A stretch of DNA of 64,000 nt from Liolophura sinensis (GCF_032854445.1 NC_088306.1:4648373-4712372); one strand, 5' to 3'; positions 22,941 to 35,456 are shown, counted from the stretch's first letter. Program-made: numbers and translations. Notes: generated from the sequence alone by a model not told the origin.

Positions 22941-23854
22941 AAAATAGCGTATAGTGTGTTAAAGTATATGGTCAGCCAACAGTGTTCTACTTGTGGGAAA
23001 AGCTTCACTGCAGTGTGGTGTGTTAATTTCTGTAATAAAATATAAGTAAAATCTCATATAAAAGGCAAACTTTAATTAATGCCAATCACACAAACTTACT
23101 CACTCGATCAACTGTTCTGGACGGTCACTATCCATACATTTATTGAATTTTACAACTTTTTTTTCTAGGGTACTTGGGCCAACATTGTAACACCGACGAT
23201 TTTGTCAGCAATATATATGCATCGACAAAGCAATATGATGCTGCAGCACAAAGGCAATGTCAGACATAAGAGCTCATTGAGCTTATGCTACATGTATTTC
23301 TTAGCTAATTAGCGTATGGTATGAAAATAATATATTCACTGTACTTGTAGAAAAATAGAAAATATGGTAATGCAGAATATACCACCAATTAATTTATTCA
23401 ATTAATTATTTGATAAAAATCCATTAAAGCCTACAGAGACAATATTATTTTTGAATTTGTCAAATTTGTGTTACAATGCGTACTTTCCTGTCGCTTTTGG
23501 AAACCTTTCTTACAGTCAAGGTGCTCCTTAGTCTACTTTTTGTCCATTGTAAGAAAGGTTCAAACAGCTTTTGAAATACACTATCTTACAGCCTCCAAGC
23601 ATTTTTTGTTTCATTTGTATTCGTGGAGATTGTCATAATTGCCTTTTAGTTACAGCTGCCTTAACTGTTAAGAGCAAAATCGAAAATTAGTTATGTTGAG
23701 GAATAACATTAGAAAGTTGACACGGCTTCATGATCCTAGGTCAAATGTCAAGGTCAGAAAATAAAGTAAAATATTCAACATCAGATACTCGTGTTTGTTT
23801 TCTGTCTGCCATATGTCGCCTTCTGTAATGACATATTTAGACGATTTTATTGGC
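22941..23854. other. Spacer; AATAAA at 23034
   Basis: Holds tatggtcag|ccaacag, an acceptor-like site, and AATAAA at 23034-23039, which could mark a 3' terminal exon. Nothing else is recognised. Confidence 0.3.
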
Positions 23855-24000
23855 GTAATGGTTCTCTCAAGGAAAGAAAATTCCCAGAGTAATATTAGCC
23901 TTGGTTTCTGGTACAGCGGAATGGTTCTCTCAAGAAACGAGAATTCCCAGATTAATATTAGCCTTGGTTTTTTTGGTACCGCGTAATGATTCTCTCAAGA
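23855..24000 (+). repeat. 64-bp tandem repeat, 2.3 copies
   Basis: aatggttctctcaag recurs at about 23856, 23920 and (aatgattctctcaag) 23984, each followed by attcccag-taatattagcc and ttggttt. Confidence 0.85.
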
Positions 24001-24939
24001 TGAAGCTCATGTGTAGTGTATACTGTGATATACATGAAAGGTTTTCAACGGGGAACAACTTTAACCCAATCTGAAAATACACACACGTGGGGATTGCTCT
24101 ACTACCTGTGACTGAGAACAGAGGGACAAAGTCACAAGTTTGCAAAACTTTGTAGTTTTCTTTGGTATATGGGTCGTTACTGATCTACGGTTACCAAACA
24201 AAAGGGTCAAAGTAAATACGCCTTAAATGGGTGTTTAAAAGAAGGTTTCGCGTCAGAGATCGGAAGACCAAATTTCTAGAATAAGGTGTAATACAAATCT
24301 CCAAAAAGATATATGTAAGGTAATATACAAATTAAGAAAAGGACAATAGTTAACAGTTTTCCACGGTGGTGAAAATGCATCTGGAATGTTTTCAGTGAAT
24401 AAACTGAATAAGTATCAAAATCGTGCACCACACATTCCACTTTAGGCTTACTAGTTTTCCAATCAGTCCCTATTCGTTAGTAACGGCTATGGCGACCTAG
24501 ATAGTGTGCTCGGTATACGTGTATAAGAATGGCGTCGCATACATTACATAAACACACCGTGTATGTTGTGTGTGCTAGCTGTAGGGGACCACCACATATA
24601 CACAAGCAGGCCACGCCAGTTTTGATATGACGGCACCTTGCACAAATAAACTGGTGAAAGGTGGATGGTAAATTAATTGATACTTGTTCATTTCTTATCC
24701 ATCAACATTACATTTTCGGCCAGACATAGTATTCAACGCTACGAGTTCAGAATTTACAATTAGTATTGTGGTAAGCATGTGTACTGGCTAAGTTCACCGA
24801 GGAGAAAGTGAAAGAAAAAAATGTTACCAGGCCAACATCGTGGTGGGAGAAGGATTCGAGCACGTGACCTTCCTGGTCAAAATCTAACAGACTAAATGAA
24901 GTATAGCAGCCTGCTTGGTTTGTTCAACGAGGTCTTATA
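24001..24939. other. Spacer, nothing recognised
   Basis: AT-rich sequence without supported features. Confidence 0.4.
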
Positions 24940-25115
24940 TCGCCTCTTCTAAAGCCACATGGTGCTAGGAGACGTTTATGTGGCTACTTTGTAAGCAATT
25001 ACATGAAGAGACAGAGTAATACTCTGGCTGGGGTAAATTAATAGACGACCGTATTTCACCGGTTACCTGCCAACTACCACACTGTCACCAATGCTCTGTT
25101 TTCACTTTACATGCC
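24940..25115 (-). repeat. Dispersed repeat family R3
   Basis: On the minus strand it reads gtgacagtgtggtagttggc, aggtaaccggtgaaatacgg, aatttaccccagccagagta and cctagcaccatgtggcttta, in the order seen in the other copies. Confidence 0.65.
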
Positions 25116-25470
25116 GTAGTTTTCTATGTATTATAATTACGCATCAACGATTTGTTTTCTCAGCTTTGATAGGAATTATATTTCTGAAGTAACTCAGACT
25201 CAGAGCACTATTGGGACTCTAACCCCAGGATAGTATCAGTGCTACTGTAACACGACTTGAATGCCACAACTGACACTCGATAAACACGCCCATTTTAGGA
25301 GGACCTATCGCCGCCAACAAAAAAAGAGCTTCATGTACTGGGCCCTGAAAGCAATGGTGAGTTATCTAAGCGTAAATGGTCACAAATATGACTGACAGTT
25401 GATCAGGTGCCAGTAGGGAAACCCCACCCTTTTCATGCGTGACAGTTATGTCTAATTTTAGGCAAATGAT

Positions 25471-25530
25471 TTTATTGGTTAATTTCTCTACAAATAAGTT
25501 TACTGGTTAATTTTTCTCTACAATTTCGCC
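25471..25530 (+). promoter_or_regulatory. Copy D promoter block, duplicated
   Basis: tttattggttaatttctct is identical to the block before copy A. It repeats about 29 bp later as tactggttaatttttctct. The first ATTGGT (25474) is 113 bp before the ATG. No good TATA box is seen. Confidence 0.5.
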
Positions 25531-25586
25531 GTATATGCCCGGGCTCTTAATCTATGATCAACGCTTAACAACACTAAGTAACGAAA

Positions 25587-26090
25587 ATGACCGATACCAA
25601 CCAGGTTAACTGTGAAGACGAGCTGGACGAAGTCCCCATTGTCAATGGTGTTTTCCTGGATGAAAACGAGAGACACCACCATGAGGACTGCGGCTATGTC
25701 ATACACTCTGATTGTTATAAAGAGGGAGAACTAACCCTTCCAGTACACCTTGTTAGGAAATGCAAGTGCAAATCCAAACAATATCCTGACAGGAGTGAGT
25801 TTTTGAGCAAACCCCTTTCCAGCGCTCCATCGAAAAAGGTACTTCACAATAATCCGAATTATGGTTATAAGATCATAGAGGAATTCAGCTGCGAGGGAAA
25901 CAGCCACAAACATTCCGCAAAATGTCTGCTCACAAAACAACTAGCAACACCTGGACAAACCAGCAATCAGCAGACAAATGAAGTTTTGGGTGCCGGGAGC
26001 AGAGATGCAGGAAGAACAAACGAAAGCCGGTCCAGAAGTACCCAAAAGAGGGCGCAGTATGCCCGCCAGCATGCAGGATACGGCGGATAA
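25587..26090 (+). CDS. Copy D: long-form Cys/His family member
   Basis: Intact single-exon frame of 167 residues, the longest of the five; the family is unknown to me. Module 1 is complete: HHHEDC (residues about 31-36), 23 residues, then CKC. A linker with SAPSKKVLHNNPNYGYKI closely matches copy E. Module 2 is eroded: it keeps C-x(8)-C but lacks the H-x4-C and the C-x-C. The tail is polar (Gln, Arg, Ser rich) and ends RQHAGYGG, the same last six residues as copy E. No signal peptide. The ATG fits the acidic N-terminus (EDELDEVP) shared with copy E (DELDAEP). GG|GTAAG lies about 9 bp after the stop, and an AATAAA at 27174 could end a second, non-coding exon. Confidence 0.75.
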   Translation: MTDTNQVNCEDELDEVPIVNGVFLDENERHHHEDCGYVIHSDCYKEGELTLPVHLVRKCKCKSKQYPDRSEFLSKPLSSAPSKKVLHNNPNYGYKIIEEFSCEGNSHKHSAKCLLTKQLATPGQTSNQQTNEVLGAGSRDAGRTNESRSRSTQKRAQYARQHAGYGG

Positions 26091-26389
26091 AAAGCCGGGT
26101 AAGCGGAAATTACTTAAAACTATCAAAACAGGAAATGAATATCATTTTTTTTATTTTATTACCTTTAATCGGGTTATATGGTTACACAATACGCAATTTA
26201 TCTTTCACTTCACTTGAAATCTTTATATCCACAGATATCCGATATTCAGAGTCGATATGATCTTCAACTTGAAGAAAGGAAATGATTAAAAGTCCACAAA
26301 TTTTAAAATACTTGAGGTCTAAAGTCATATGAGTCCCTTTGCCGTGATGCTTGTGACACAAATTTATCAGGCAAGCTTGGTAACACAGA
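26091..26389. other. Downstream region of copy D
   Basis: Donor-like ccgg|gtaagcgg at about 26099, then AT-rich sequence; no repeat recognised. Confidence 0.3.
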
Positions 26390-26635
26390 TGGTCACAAAG
26401 ATACCTTGACCAAATGCAGGGCAATTTTGACTTGACACCAAAAGTGACACCATATGCCGCCATGCCATTCTCACGTCAAACATGATTTCATGTAAGATCT
26501 GACAATCCTTACGGGCGACAATGCCGATGGTTAAACTCAACTTACCGAAGGCAGAGCAACTAAAACTGGACACCAATACAGACATCATATACCGCCATGC
26601 TGTTCTCATGACTCCATAAAACATGAAAATAAGCT
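26390..26635 (-). repeat. Diverged two-copy tandem repeat, about 135 bp
   Basis: accttgaccaaatgcagggc ... gacaccatatgccgccatgc and acttaccgaaggcagagcaa ... gacatcatataccgccatgc are aligned copies. The open frames on the minus strand repeat accordingly and have no other support. Confidence 0.55.
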
Positions 26636-29620
26636 ACCACAAAAAAACCTGTCTATATGGCATTGCTTATATCGTGTTGCTATATCTTGTGACATATCAG
26701 TTATCTCATGAAAGAGAGGGCCTTTATTGGGGTTTTTCTCCAGCAACAATCCTCACTGCTGTCTTTTGAAGGAAAAAAATCTGTTTTCCCTGCTTTACAG
26801 TTTCTGTGTTTGGTCCACGTCAGATGCTCCTTCTGCAGTCGGGCTCGATGGGATATTCAGATTAATTCTGCGATAGAGTGAAAAGAACAAGACATTTCGG
26901 ACATGCTGACAGCCCTTTAAACCATCTTCAAAGGAGTGATTTTGTATTTCTACAAGGACAAACTAACTTTCAGTGATCAGTCCTTACCTGTGTTGGGATA
27001 TCGACATGTGTACAGAGTTACAGCGAACAATTCCAATCGTTGTTTCTACAGATCACAGATATGTTCAGAGGATATGAAAAGATTTGTGCGTTTTTTGTAT
27101 TTCTTTTGGCCACGAAAAAACCATTGTCCTAAATAATATTTCCCTACATGTTTCCTAAATTGTAAATGTTGTAAATAAAATGTCCCCAAGCGGTTTGTGT
27201 TTATTCTATTATCATGTTGTTGTTATCAAAGTTTTGCCGTGTTACAATTTTATATCAGATAGGTATGAATTGAATTAGATCCCCGATGCGTGTGCTCTAC
27301 TAGCACAATTAAATATAGGCCAGAGATGCAAACAACAAATTATTCAGCCCCAGAAAATGACATGTTAAACGTTGAAAGTTAATTCATTGTTTTACGTTGA
27401 AACAAAATAAAACGAAACATATTAATCGAGGAGTCGAACAATTTAACAATTATGTTCTTTGTCAATCACGAAGGCTTTAATTTCCTGTTTTATTCAGGAT
27501 AATGCAGATTGTGGAATGTTGTATGATGTATACAACCTCCAGAATGGATCATTCTTGAACAACGAAACAATTCTTAGTGAACAAAAGGAAACCATCATGG
27601 TTTCGCTGTTAAAACCTTCTGGACACCGAATGTATTAAGCTACCTGTGGAAGTACGATCTGGTCAGTTTGAGAGTCAAGAAGCGCTAATCCCATAGTAAT
27701 TGCACTTATACCATCTTACGAGCAACTAATAAAATTTTCTGAAGTATGATAATTTTCGTTTGCGTTGTTCAAAATACATGTGTATTCAGTAAAATATAAC
27801 AAAACCTTCGGTCTGCTAAAGGGAGTTTATAAGGTTGAGCCCTCTGCGAAATGAGGCAGACATTGTCTGTTCTTTGCTGTAGAAGGACAGGGCAAGGCAA
27901 CTGGGTGTGTGTACATGTATCTAAGATCCCTGGATATAACTTCTAAACTTTCATCGTTCAGTTTTTGGTGTCCTTCTGAATGTGGTTCTTAAAAAATGTA
28001 TGAAAACAGGGTTTTGAACGATGACATAAACATAGAAGAACATAGAAGACGGTCGCACACACTAATCCACACAGCGGTCTACTAAGGGCTGCAATATCAT
28101 GCAAGCCTACTGTATGTGAAAACTGTCAATCATTTTACGTCAAGAGACGACTGAGCGCTTCTAGGTCACTCGGGTACAACAAGGTGTCGCGTGCACAATG
28201 CGGACAAGATCCAGAGTTCGGCGAAAAGGAAATTGCTCGCCCAAACATGACTGGAGGAACAGTTCTGACCCTCCATGGTTTGACTCCCAATATTCGTCTT
28301 TCATTGATTCATGGGTTTACAAATGACTGATTGATTATTTATCCATGATTCGTTCAAGGATGAGCCGCTAATTGATAGATGGTTCATTATTGACTGGGCG
28401 GATGAACCCATTGATGAATGGCGGATTGATTGTTGATTGAGTGATTCACTGATGACTGAGTGAGACATTAATTTAACGATATTGCCTGATGAATTCACAG
28501 ATGACTGGTTGATGTAATCAATGCTAAACTGATCTATGGAAAGAAAGTCATGGAAAAGATAGCGATATCTAACCTTCTTGTTATATAATCAATTAGCTAC
28601 AAGAAAATACCATCGTGTTAAAATCGTGACAAAACTGGAATAATAGAAGCCATGGTTCATTCTCAGCAGTTAAACAAACAATACTGGACACCCTGGTAAA
28701 CGTCGATCTGAAACTCCTCTGACGTATAAAAGTACAAAAAATGTAATCACACTGGAATATGAAAGATATTATTTATTGCCTAAGACAAAGCGGAAAGTAA
28801 AGCGGTGTAGTGGTCCACAAACGTTGTTCTACAAAATATAGCATCGCTAAAAGCAAGTCAACTGCTGTAGGTTGGATATGTCGGATTTGCTTACTCAGCT
28901 TGTGTGACTTAAAAACACGAGTCTCCATGGTATGGCAGAGGACTGGCAAAGTGGCGTTAAACTGAAATCATTATTACATTTAAATACACATTTATATTTA
29001 CGTTTTTACAATAGACTGGCTGTGTTTTGAAATAACGATCGTTTCTATATTTTTAGATCAGTTCGTGATTCTAACATTATTTGCGAATACTCGCATTTGA
29101 GAATTTTAATCTTAAATCTTGTCAATCCTAACGCCCAACGGAACGCGTGTAATTGGACAAAATGGTATGTTACTGCTCTCTTACAACACCTGTGTCTCAA
29201 TACCACAGGACAGGCTGTATGGGGTCGGTATACCTGCTATATAACAGCGCCACGCGCTGGTTTATCTGGACAAACCTATAACTATTTAGGCATGCGCACA
29301 ACATCTATGGTCTACAGTTCGGTAAAACCTGTGGGCTTTTTGTCGTACTGGTCACTGATGTCAATGGCAGAGATTGTGCAGACAAAACGTATTTTGGAGC
29401 ATGGAAATAGACAGAGAGTTGCTAAGATGATTCTATGAGCAAACAATAGCCCGCCAACAATTTGCAAATGCAACCAGCCGTCTTTTAACTATTTTATTTT
29501 CTCTTCCCCCATCTAATTTAATCATTTTACTTCAAGCAAAAACTCCAAAGAAATCACATCATGGAATTCCCCTCATTAACATATGATCACGTGGGACGAT
29601 GGACTATCGTATCACCTTTT
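26636..29620. other. Spacer between copies D and E
   Basis: Mostly AT-rich. AATAAA at 27174-27179, followed by a GT-rich stretch, may be the polyadenylation site of copy D. At 28300-28520 there is cryptically simple sequence rich in GATT and GATGA. A 113-codon frame at 29097-29438 has no ATG at its 5' end and no recognisable domain. Confidence 0.4.
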
Positions 29621-29621
29621 C

Positions 29622-29662
29622 ATTGGTGGAAACATGAAACATCTCGATCACACGTATATAAG
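29622..29662 (+). promoter_or_regulatory. Copy E promoter: ATTGGT and TATA box
   Basis: ATTGGT at 29622-29627 and tatataag at 29655-29662 (33 bp apart). The ATG is 270 bp downstream of ATTGGT, so the 5' UTR is longer than in the other copies. Between them lies gaaacatgaaac, a direct repeat of gaaac. Confidence 0.5.
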
Positions 29663-29891
29663 CAATACATCTGGCGGTAAAACGCGTGAAGAATTTCTTT
29701 CTTCAGACCAATTATAACGGACGGTCGTATTCTGTAGTGTTTGAAATATACAGTACAACCCGTTTCTTTCCGTCATCAGATCGAAAACCAAAAGGGTAAT
29801 CTTTTGCAAGCTCAGCCAAAACTATTCGAGAGTTTCGCGTTGCGGATCGAGATTTGTCAAATATCAAGAAAGAGAAAAGAAAGTCCTGAAG

Positions 29892-30311
29892 ATGTCGAGG
29901 ATAAACCCGGCGCCGCCTAATGACGAACTGGACGCGGAGCCGTCATACAGGTACCCTGTGTCAGAGGAGCAGCATTTAGACGAGAGATGTAGATGGAAGG
30001 AACACGAAAATCGAACTGTCGGCGGACAGATTCAGAGGCACTTCTACAGGGTGTGCAAGTGCGGAAAATTCATCGACAGGAGCAGTTTCAGCAAAAATTC
30101 AATAGAATCTGCTCCATCCCAAGCGGTGTTGTATGCAAACCCTGCTTATGGATATGACATTCATTTTAGCACACAATGCAAGTGCGAAGTGCTGCCTGGA
30201 ACTTTTCTTTGGATTCGCCGATGCGTTTGCACCACGCCTAACAATTGGCGTGGTCAATCTACACAGCAGAGAACCAACACAGTGCGTCCCCATGCTGGGT
30301 ACGGCGGTTAA
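29892..30311 (+). CDS. Copy E: long-form Cys/His family member, both modules intact
   Basis: Intact single-exon frame of 139 residues, the clearest copy of the unknown family. Module 1 is HLDERC (about residues 29-34), 21 residues, CKC. The linker has DRSSFSKNSIESAPSQAVL followed by ANPAYGYDI. Module 2 is HFSTQC, 14 residues, CVC, with an extra Cys two residues after the first one. The tail ends RPHAGYGG. Copies A and E share the pattern H-x4-C ... R-R-C-V-C in module 2; copies D and E share the linker and the C-terminus. No signal peptide or membrane segment. AAG|GTAAGT follows the stop by about 9 bp, as in copy D, which suggests a 3' UTR intron close enough to the stop to avoid nonsense-mediated decay (inference). 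Confidence 0.78.
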   Translation: MSRINPAPPNDELDAEPSYRYPVSEEQHLDERCRWKEHENRTVGGQIQRHFYRVCKCGKFIDRSSFSKNSIESAPSQAVLYANPAYGYDIHFSTQCKCEVLPGTFLWIRRCVCTTPNNWRGQSTQQRTNTVRPHAGYGG

Positions 30312-33300
30312 ATGCTAAGGTAAGTCACATTTTGTTCACTTAGGATTACTTACAGTTTCTGGAACAGTGAAACTTACGATTCCTTGATACACACAGTTGT
30401 AAGTTTTCTCGGTGCACCTTTTTACAAAATAATATTGGACATATCTGCTCAGAAACAAAAATTTAAACTAAATCCTTTCTATATTGGTGTTACCCATATC
30501 GATTGAAATATACATGTTTCTCTCAAAATTAAAAACCAACCACGAACCAGTATGATTTTAACAACATCAACAAATATAAATACAAATAAATATGGAACCA
30601 ACAATTTACTCAGATATACCCGATTGTATTCCATTAAATATGACAGTAAACTGTATAGCTTTGTGGGAATTTGACTCAAATCAGTTTCAAGTGAACCACT
30701 TTTGAAATAGAAAACCACCCATCTAAATCGTGTTAAGAATAGCTCTAAACCAGAACACAACAGCTCTAAACTACAACACAACAGCTCTAAACTACAACAA
30801 CCATACAATGCTAAGCAGCACCTCACACACAAGCCCTCATTCAAGGAAACTCATTTTTCTCAAATACTTTCTAGATCAGAATTTTCAATGTTGCTCACAG
30901 TCAAATAGTGCTCACTGCCAGTAATTACACAAAAGATACCAAATTTGGTTCTGTTTGTTTGTCGAATCGTTGATTCTGCCCTATGCAAGGCAATTCAACA
31001 ATCTCAAAATTACTGTTTTATTGATTGGGTCCGCTGAATGAAATTATCATGCGATAACGCTTGCCGAGCAATGGCGGTTCGGTTGCAAACCTAGCTCACC
31101 ATTTCTCCTTCGCACTACATGAGCTAGCCGTTGCCAGTTTTCTCATAAACATCATAGAAAAGGCAAAACTAAACAGCAGACAACACAAAATCGGCTCAAA
31201 TTATTTTATGCGGGAAAGTTTCTCAATGAACATTAAATCCCATGTCGTTTATATTTGAGGTGTTTCCGTTTCATTGTTTTCTCGCCATTAATTCCTCGCT
31301 TGTTTGTTTCGTTTTGAAGTGACAGAGGCTGCCATCCACGTTCGTGGATGTGGACGAGAAACCGGATTAATATACTGTTGAAGTGGCAAAACAGAAAAAA
31401 TCAAGATGAGAAGAAGAAAGAAAGTATATAGGCCTGCAATGACTTGTTTTTCTTTGATAAGTTCAAATTGATTTCGCAACGATTCAGTCAGCCTGTGGCT
31501 GTAATCAGAATCTCTAAATGCCTAATTCTAATGTAAATAAGTATCATTCATGTTGTGATTATTTGCTTATAGATTATTATTGTCAAGATTTATGTGTTGT
31601 TTGTATTTTTTTTAATTGCTTTTAATGGTTCATATGTATCGTGTACTTTTTATTTTCCTGCTATCTAAACATATATATAATAAAGGCAAAGCCTCTACTT
31701 ATTGTGATGAGTAGTCAAATCTATATTCGCATCTTTCAATGGATATATGTTTTATATTTATTGCCTTTCTATTCCATGAAGAATTGGAATAACAACATTT
31801 CATTCACAAATAAATTAGTTGAATATTCTTGCCCTTGTGATTTCCAATTTTATTTATTCTTTTCAGATAAATTCAGTTATTCTGTGGACTTTATCCAATG
31901 ACCAATGCTCGTTACACCATGTCAGTTATAGGAAACTACATGAAAAGGCGTTTCATCAAAGCGTTAGTAGAAACAGGGTCCGTATTTATCAAATGACTTA
32001 AGACTTAAGTCAAATATACAAACACAGTTAAAAATAAAATGTTTTGCCCGAAAAGGTTTAAAATTCACACACCCATTCTTTATTGCAGAACAATGTACTA
32101 ACCACAATTTCCGTTCTTTCCTGTTCTGAGTTTGAATTTTTAAGGACTTGTAATTTATGACTTATATCTTAAGTTACTTGATAAATACAGGCCCAGATTT
32201 CTCAGTCCGAAAATAATGAGCTCCTTAAAATCTTTCACTCATTAGTTGATTTGATTGACTGACTGACAGATTGATAGTTTATTTGTCCACTACTTGCTCT
32301 ATGATCAGTGGAGTGATAGATTTTTCGTATTCTTCTTCAATCTGAACCGGCGTAATTGAGTTCGAATCCTGCTCTTGCTAATTAGGCTGTGGGTTAAATC
32401 AGCAGGTTTGTCAGAAACATGTCGTTTGAGGCTAGTTTGTTTCAAGAATACCGATTATGGATGTCGTAAAAGCTAGGTTGATGCATTTGTTGGTAGGTCA
32501 CCCGCTACTCAGATGTTCATTGCGAAAAGCACATTCCTTAGTGAATATACGTCACTATAATGTAACGTAACTTTACCAATCACTCGATTACCTCCAGTCG
32601 GAAACAGCCTGATTTCTATACAAAAAACATCAATGGATGATTAATAATTCAAAGTGATGTGTGAAATCAGAAACAGTAAATTTCTAAAACTCATTTACAT
32701 CATGTATGTATCATGATACAGATTTGGTCAAATCTTTGTACGTGGAAATCAGCCGTGTTATACATGTACGTAGTAATAGTTATCATAAACAGGAGTGTGG
32801 GTCTGGTCAGATTATGTACTTCAGTCGTTATGACTTGTGTATGTTGGTTGATTTCAACGTCATATGAAAATGAAGCTAAATTCGAACGACCAGGTAAGGG
32901 TAGTAGCGTCTTACGCACTCTTGTATGCCGACTTTTAGTTGCTTCGGATAAATATAGGTCAAGACAACTAGCTTGCACTTCATTGCCGAACTCTAGATTA
33001 GATCAATATGGCTGCTCGGCTGGGCTGCAAACTTCACCCCCTCTGGCCCCCTCAAAAATCGATAGAGGTTTGTCTCTTGAAGACGTATGTCTGTTTCAGA
33101 TCATCACAGTGACGATCTACCAGTAAGCTGCATGCCAAATCAAGAATCAAGGGACTTACCGTATAATAAAAGGGAATTTCCAAATTGGTAAATATATATC
33201 CACAGGATGATGTAAGATTTATATAGCGATGGTGATGCGTGTACATGTACATCGACAGTCTGGTTTGAGAGAAACAACAAAAACCAGGCCAATCCAGTGA

Positions 33301-33790
33301 CGTGGCTACATTACCATGGTGACGCTATTAGTCATGAGCCGTAATTATCCAAACACCTGATCTTTCACCAATCAAATAGTGTGTACGCCATCGCAAGACG
33401 CACTATAACGGTGCAATTGCTCCGCCCACTCGACCTACGCAGAAGTCGAACGCGCCAGGCTATGCTGTGAGTCATACAGCACCATGTCACAAACCCGGGG
33501 ACATGTGTTGCCATGTGGTGGAAGAATGTCATTTCATGAAAGAATCTGCTTTTCACAATTAACAACTGAGAAGCAGGCTGCTGACCAAGAATTACAGCAA
33601 CCATTTCTTTACCACAACCCACCCGCGACAGCCACGCCAGATATACTCATTACGTTGCACACAGCACCAACCCTTCACTCTCAATTTGCCCTCTGAAGTT
33701 ACCGCCCTTGATACTACACGTTGACAAGCATTGTACAGTCACTCCGGGGCTGTGTTTAGACCACAGAGCTTAATTCAATTTATACATTTG
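30312..33790. other. Long stretch without a gene
   Basis: AT-rich. 30739-30800 has 2.5 copies of a 24-bp unit (cagctctaaactacaacaca). A short perfect hairpin, catccacg-tt-cgtggatg, lies near 31334. AATAAA at 32033 could serve copy E if its 3' UTR is long. I see no dispersed repeat of the named families. Confidence 0.4.
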
Positions 33791-33792
33791 TT

Positions 33793-33975
33793 TCATTGAT
33801 GTTTTCGGCCCTACTCAAAAATATTTCACTTATTCGAAAGCGACTAGCATTATAGTGGGTGAAAAAACCCATGACCTTCCCCAGGTTGCTGTCAGACCTT
33901 CCCACGTACGACCGGAGAGGATGTCAGCATTATATGAACTTGAACTCACAACGAACGCATTGGTGAGACGCTTAA
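33793..33975 (-). mobile_element. RUDI-like V-SINE, diverged
   Basis: Tail (ctactcaaaaatatttcact), a V-domain remnant with an internal deletion (gggtgaaaaaacccatgacc), and the start of the tRNA-like head (ttgaactcacaacgaacgca) are recognisable. Confidence 0.8.
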
Positions 33976-35456
33976 TTAAATAATTGGTCTGACCCAAATA
34001 TGATGTGTTAATTTGAAAAACTGTAATGTATTGTAGCCACATGACGATATCATAACACCGTTCTTTTTATACAGAAAATCTGTTTGACTGTAAGAGTTTT
34101 TATAGTTAACATCCAGAGGTAAAGTCTAATAACCTTTCTAAAATTAACTGATCACATGAGGCCTATAGAGCGGACACTCTGCTGGAGAAAACAGTACAAC
34201 CTTTCCCCAGTAGAAAGATCGCGATCAACACTTTTACGGGGAAGAATATCTACTTAGTACAGCCATTGCTACAACATCTGTGAAGCTCGATGGTACATGC
34301 TTTAGGTTTCTAAATTTCCCCAAATCGGAGGCATGAAACGTGATAAACATTCGGACCTAAGCTGTGTGTTTTACAATCATTTCTGTGTTAGATGAGTTCA
34401 GTGTTCGCTTAACTGCAAGCTGTACCCTTCTCATATATAGTACGCCTCATGCAGGGTTTATGGTTAGCTTTCGTTTATAATTTAATGATGTAGTTCTCAC
34501 TGCAGCAAAGCTGTACACAGCGACCATGGCGTGTGCGGGTAATATGGTTGCAAGAGTTATTCCCCCTAATCCTGCAAGTCTCTCATAGCAAGCCTTACAA
34601 CCTCAACTTGGCTCAGTGCGCTGTTTTTAATGATAAGTAAAAGGGGCACTGTGCGTTTATTTTCTATTACTTCTAAAGAAAAGTCATACATTTTGGTAAC
34701 ACATGAGTGACATGCAATTAAGGAAATATAAGCAAGAAATCAGAAAAGTTTTTGTCAGTTGTTTTTAGGTTGCGAGATAAAATCAAGTTCATTTGATCGA
34801 CAACTGAAAACTGTGCTTAAAAGTAGATTCACCTTTTTTCCAGATTTTAAAAGAGTTAAATGCATCCCAACGGATGACCATACATTCGCTATCAATATAG
34901 GAATAACTCTTCATTTACCGACATCGTATAAGTAAAAATAATTAAATAAGAAAATAAATTAAGTAAGTAAGTGAATAAGTAATTAAGTAAGAAAGTAGTA
35001 CGAGCAGACTAATGTCATACCTAATTAAAACGTCAACTGATTAATTTAGACAAGGAGACTAATATCACAACTTCCAAAAAGAGAAGCGCTTCATCTCTCT
35101 TTCTATATACATCTGTTTTATTAAACATCTTCAGTATTCATGGATGTATTTAAAGAGGTCAAAGAACACATTTTAAATTACCGTTTTTCGAGAGACTAGC
35201 GACTAAAGCTGTGATTACCTTTGATATTTTATGTATCATAAATAGACTGGGCAGCGCCGATGTCTTTTGAAGAGACATCTTACTACATTAGTATAACGAG
35301 CAAATATGAATACGTTAACAAAGTTGTCCTTCTGTCCGTCCGCCCGTTCATTGGTCCTTCCGTTAAGACAAAGTTAACTTGATAGAAACCCATTTCTCTA
35401 AACACCGGTTTTGTTAGCTTTTTATTGTCTATGTGAAAGTGAGGGTTATTGAGATT
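33976..35456. other. Intergenic, simple AAGT-rich patch
   Basis: At 34930-34998 there is (AAGT/TAAA)-type simple sequence (taagtaagtaagtgaataag). Nothing else is recognised. Confidence 0.4.

Noticed and set aside
22975-23045. Short frame with C-x2-C and further Cys (QQCSTCGKSFTAVWCVNFC)
   Set aside because: Only 25 codons, overlaps an AATAAA, and does not follow the H-x4-C ... C-x-C pattern of the neighbouring family.
29097-29438. 113-codon plus-strand frame upstream of copy E
   Set aside because: No ATG near its 5' end, no domain, no paralogue and none of the family's Cys pattern.
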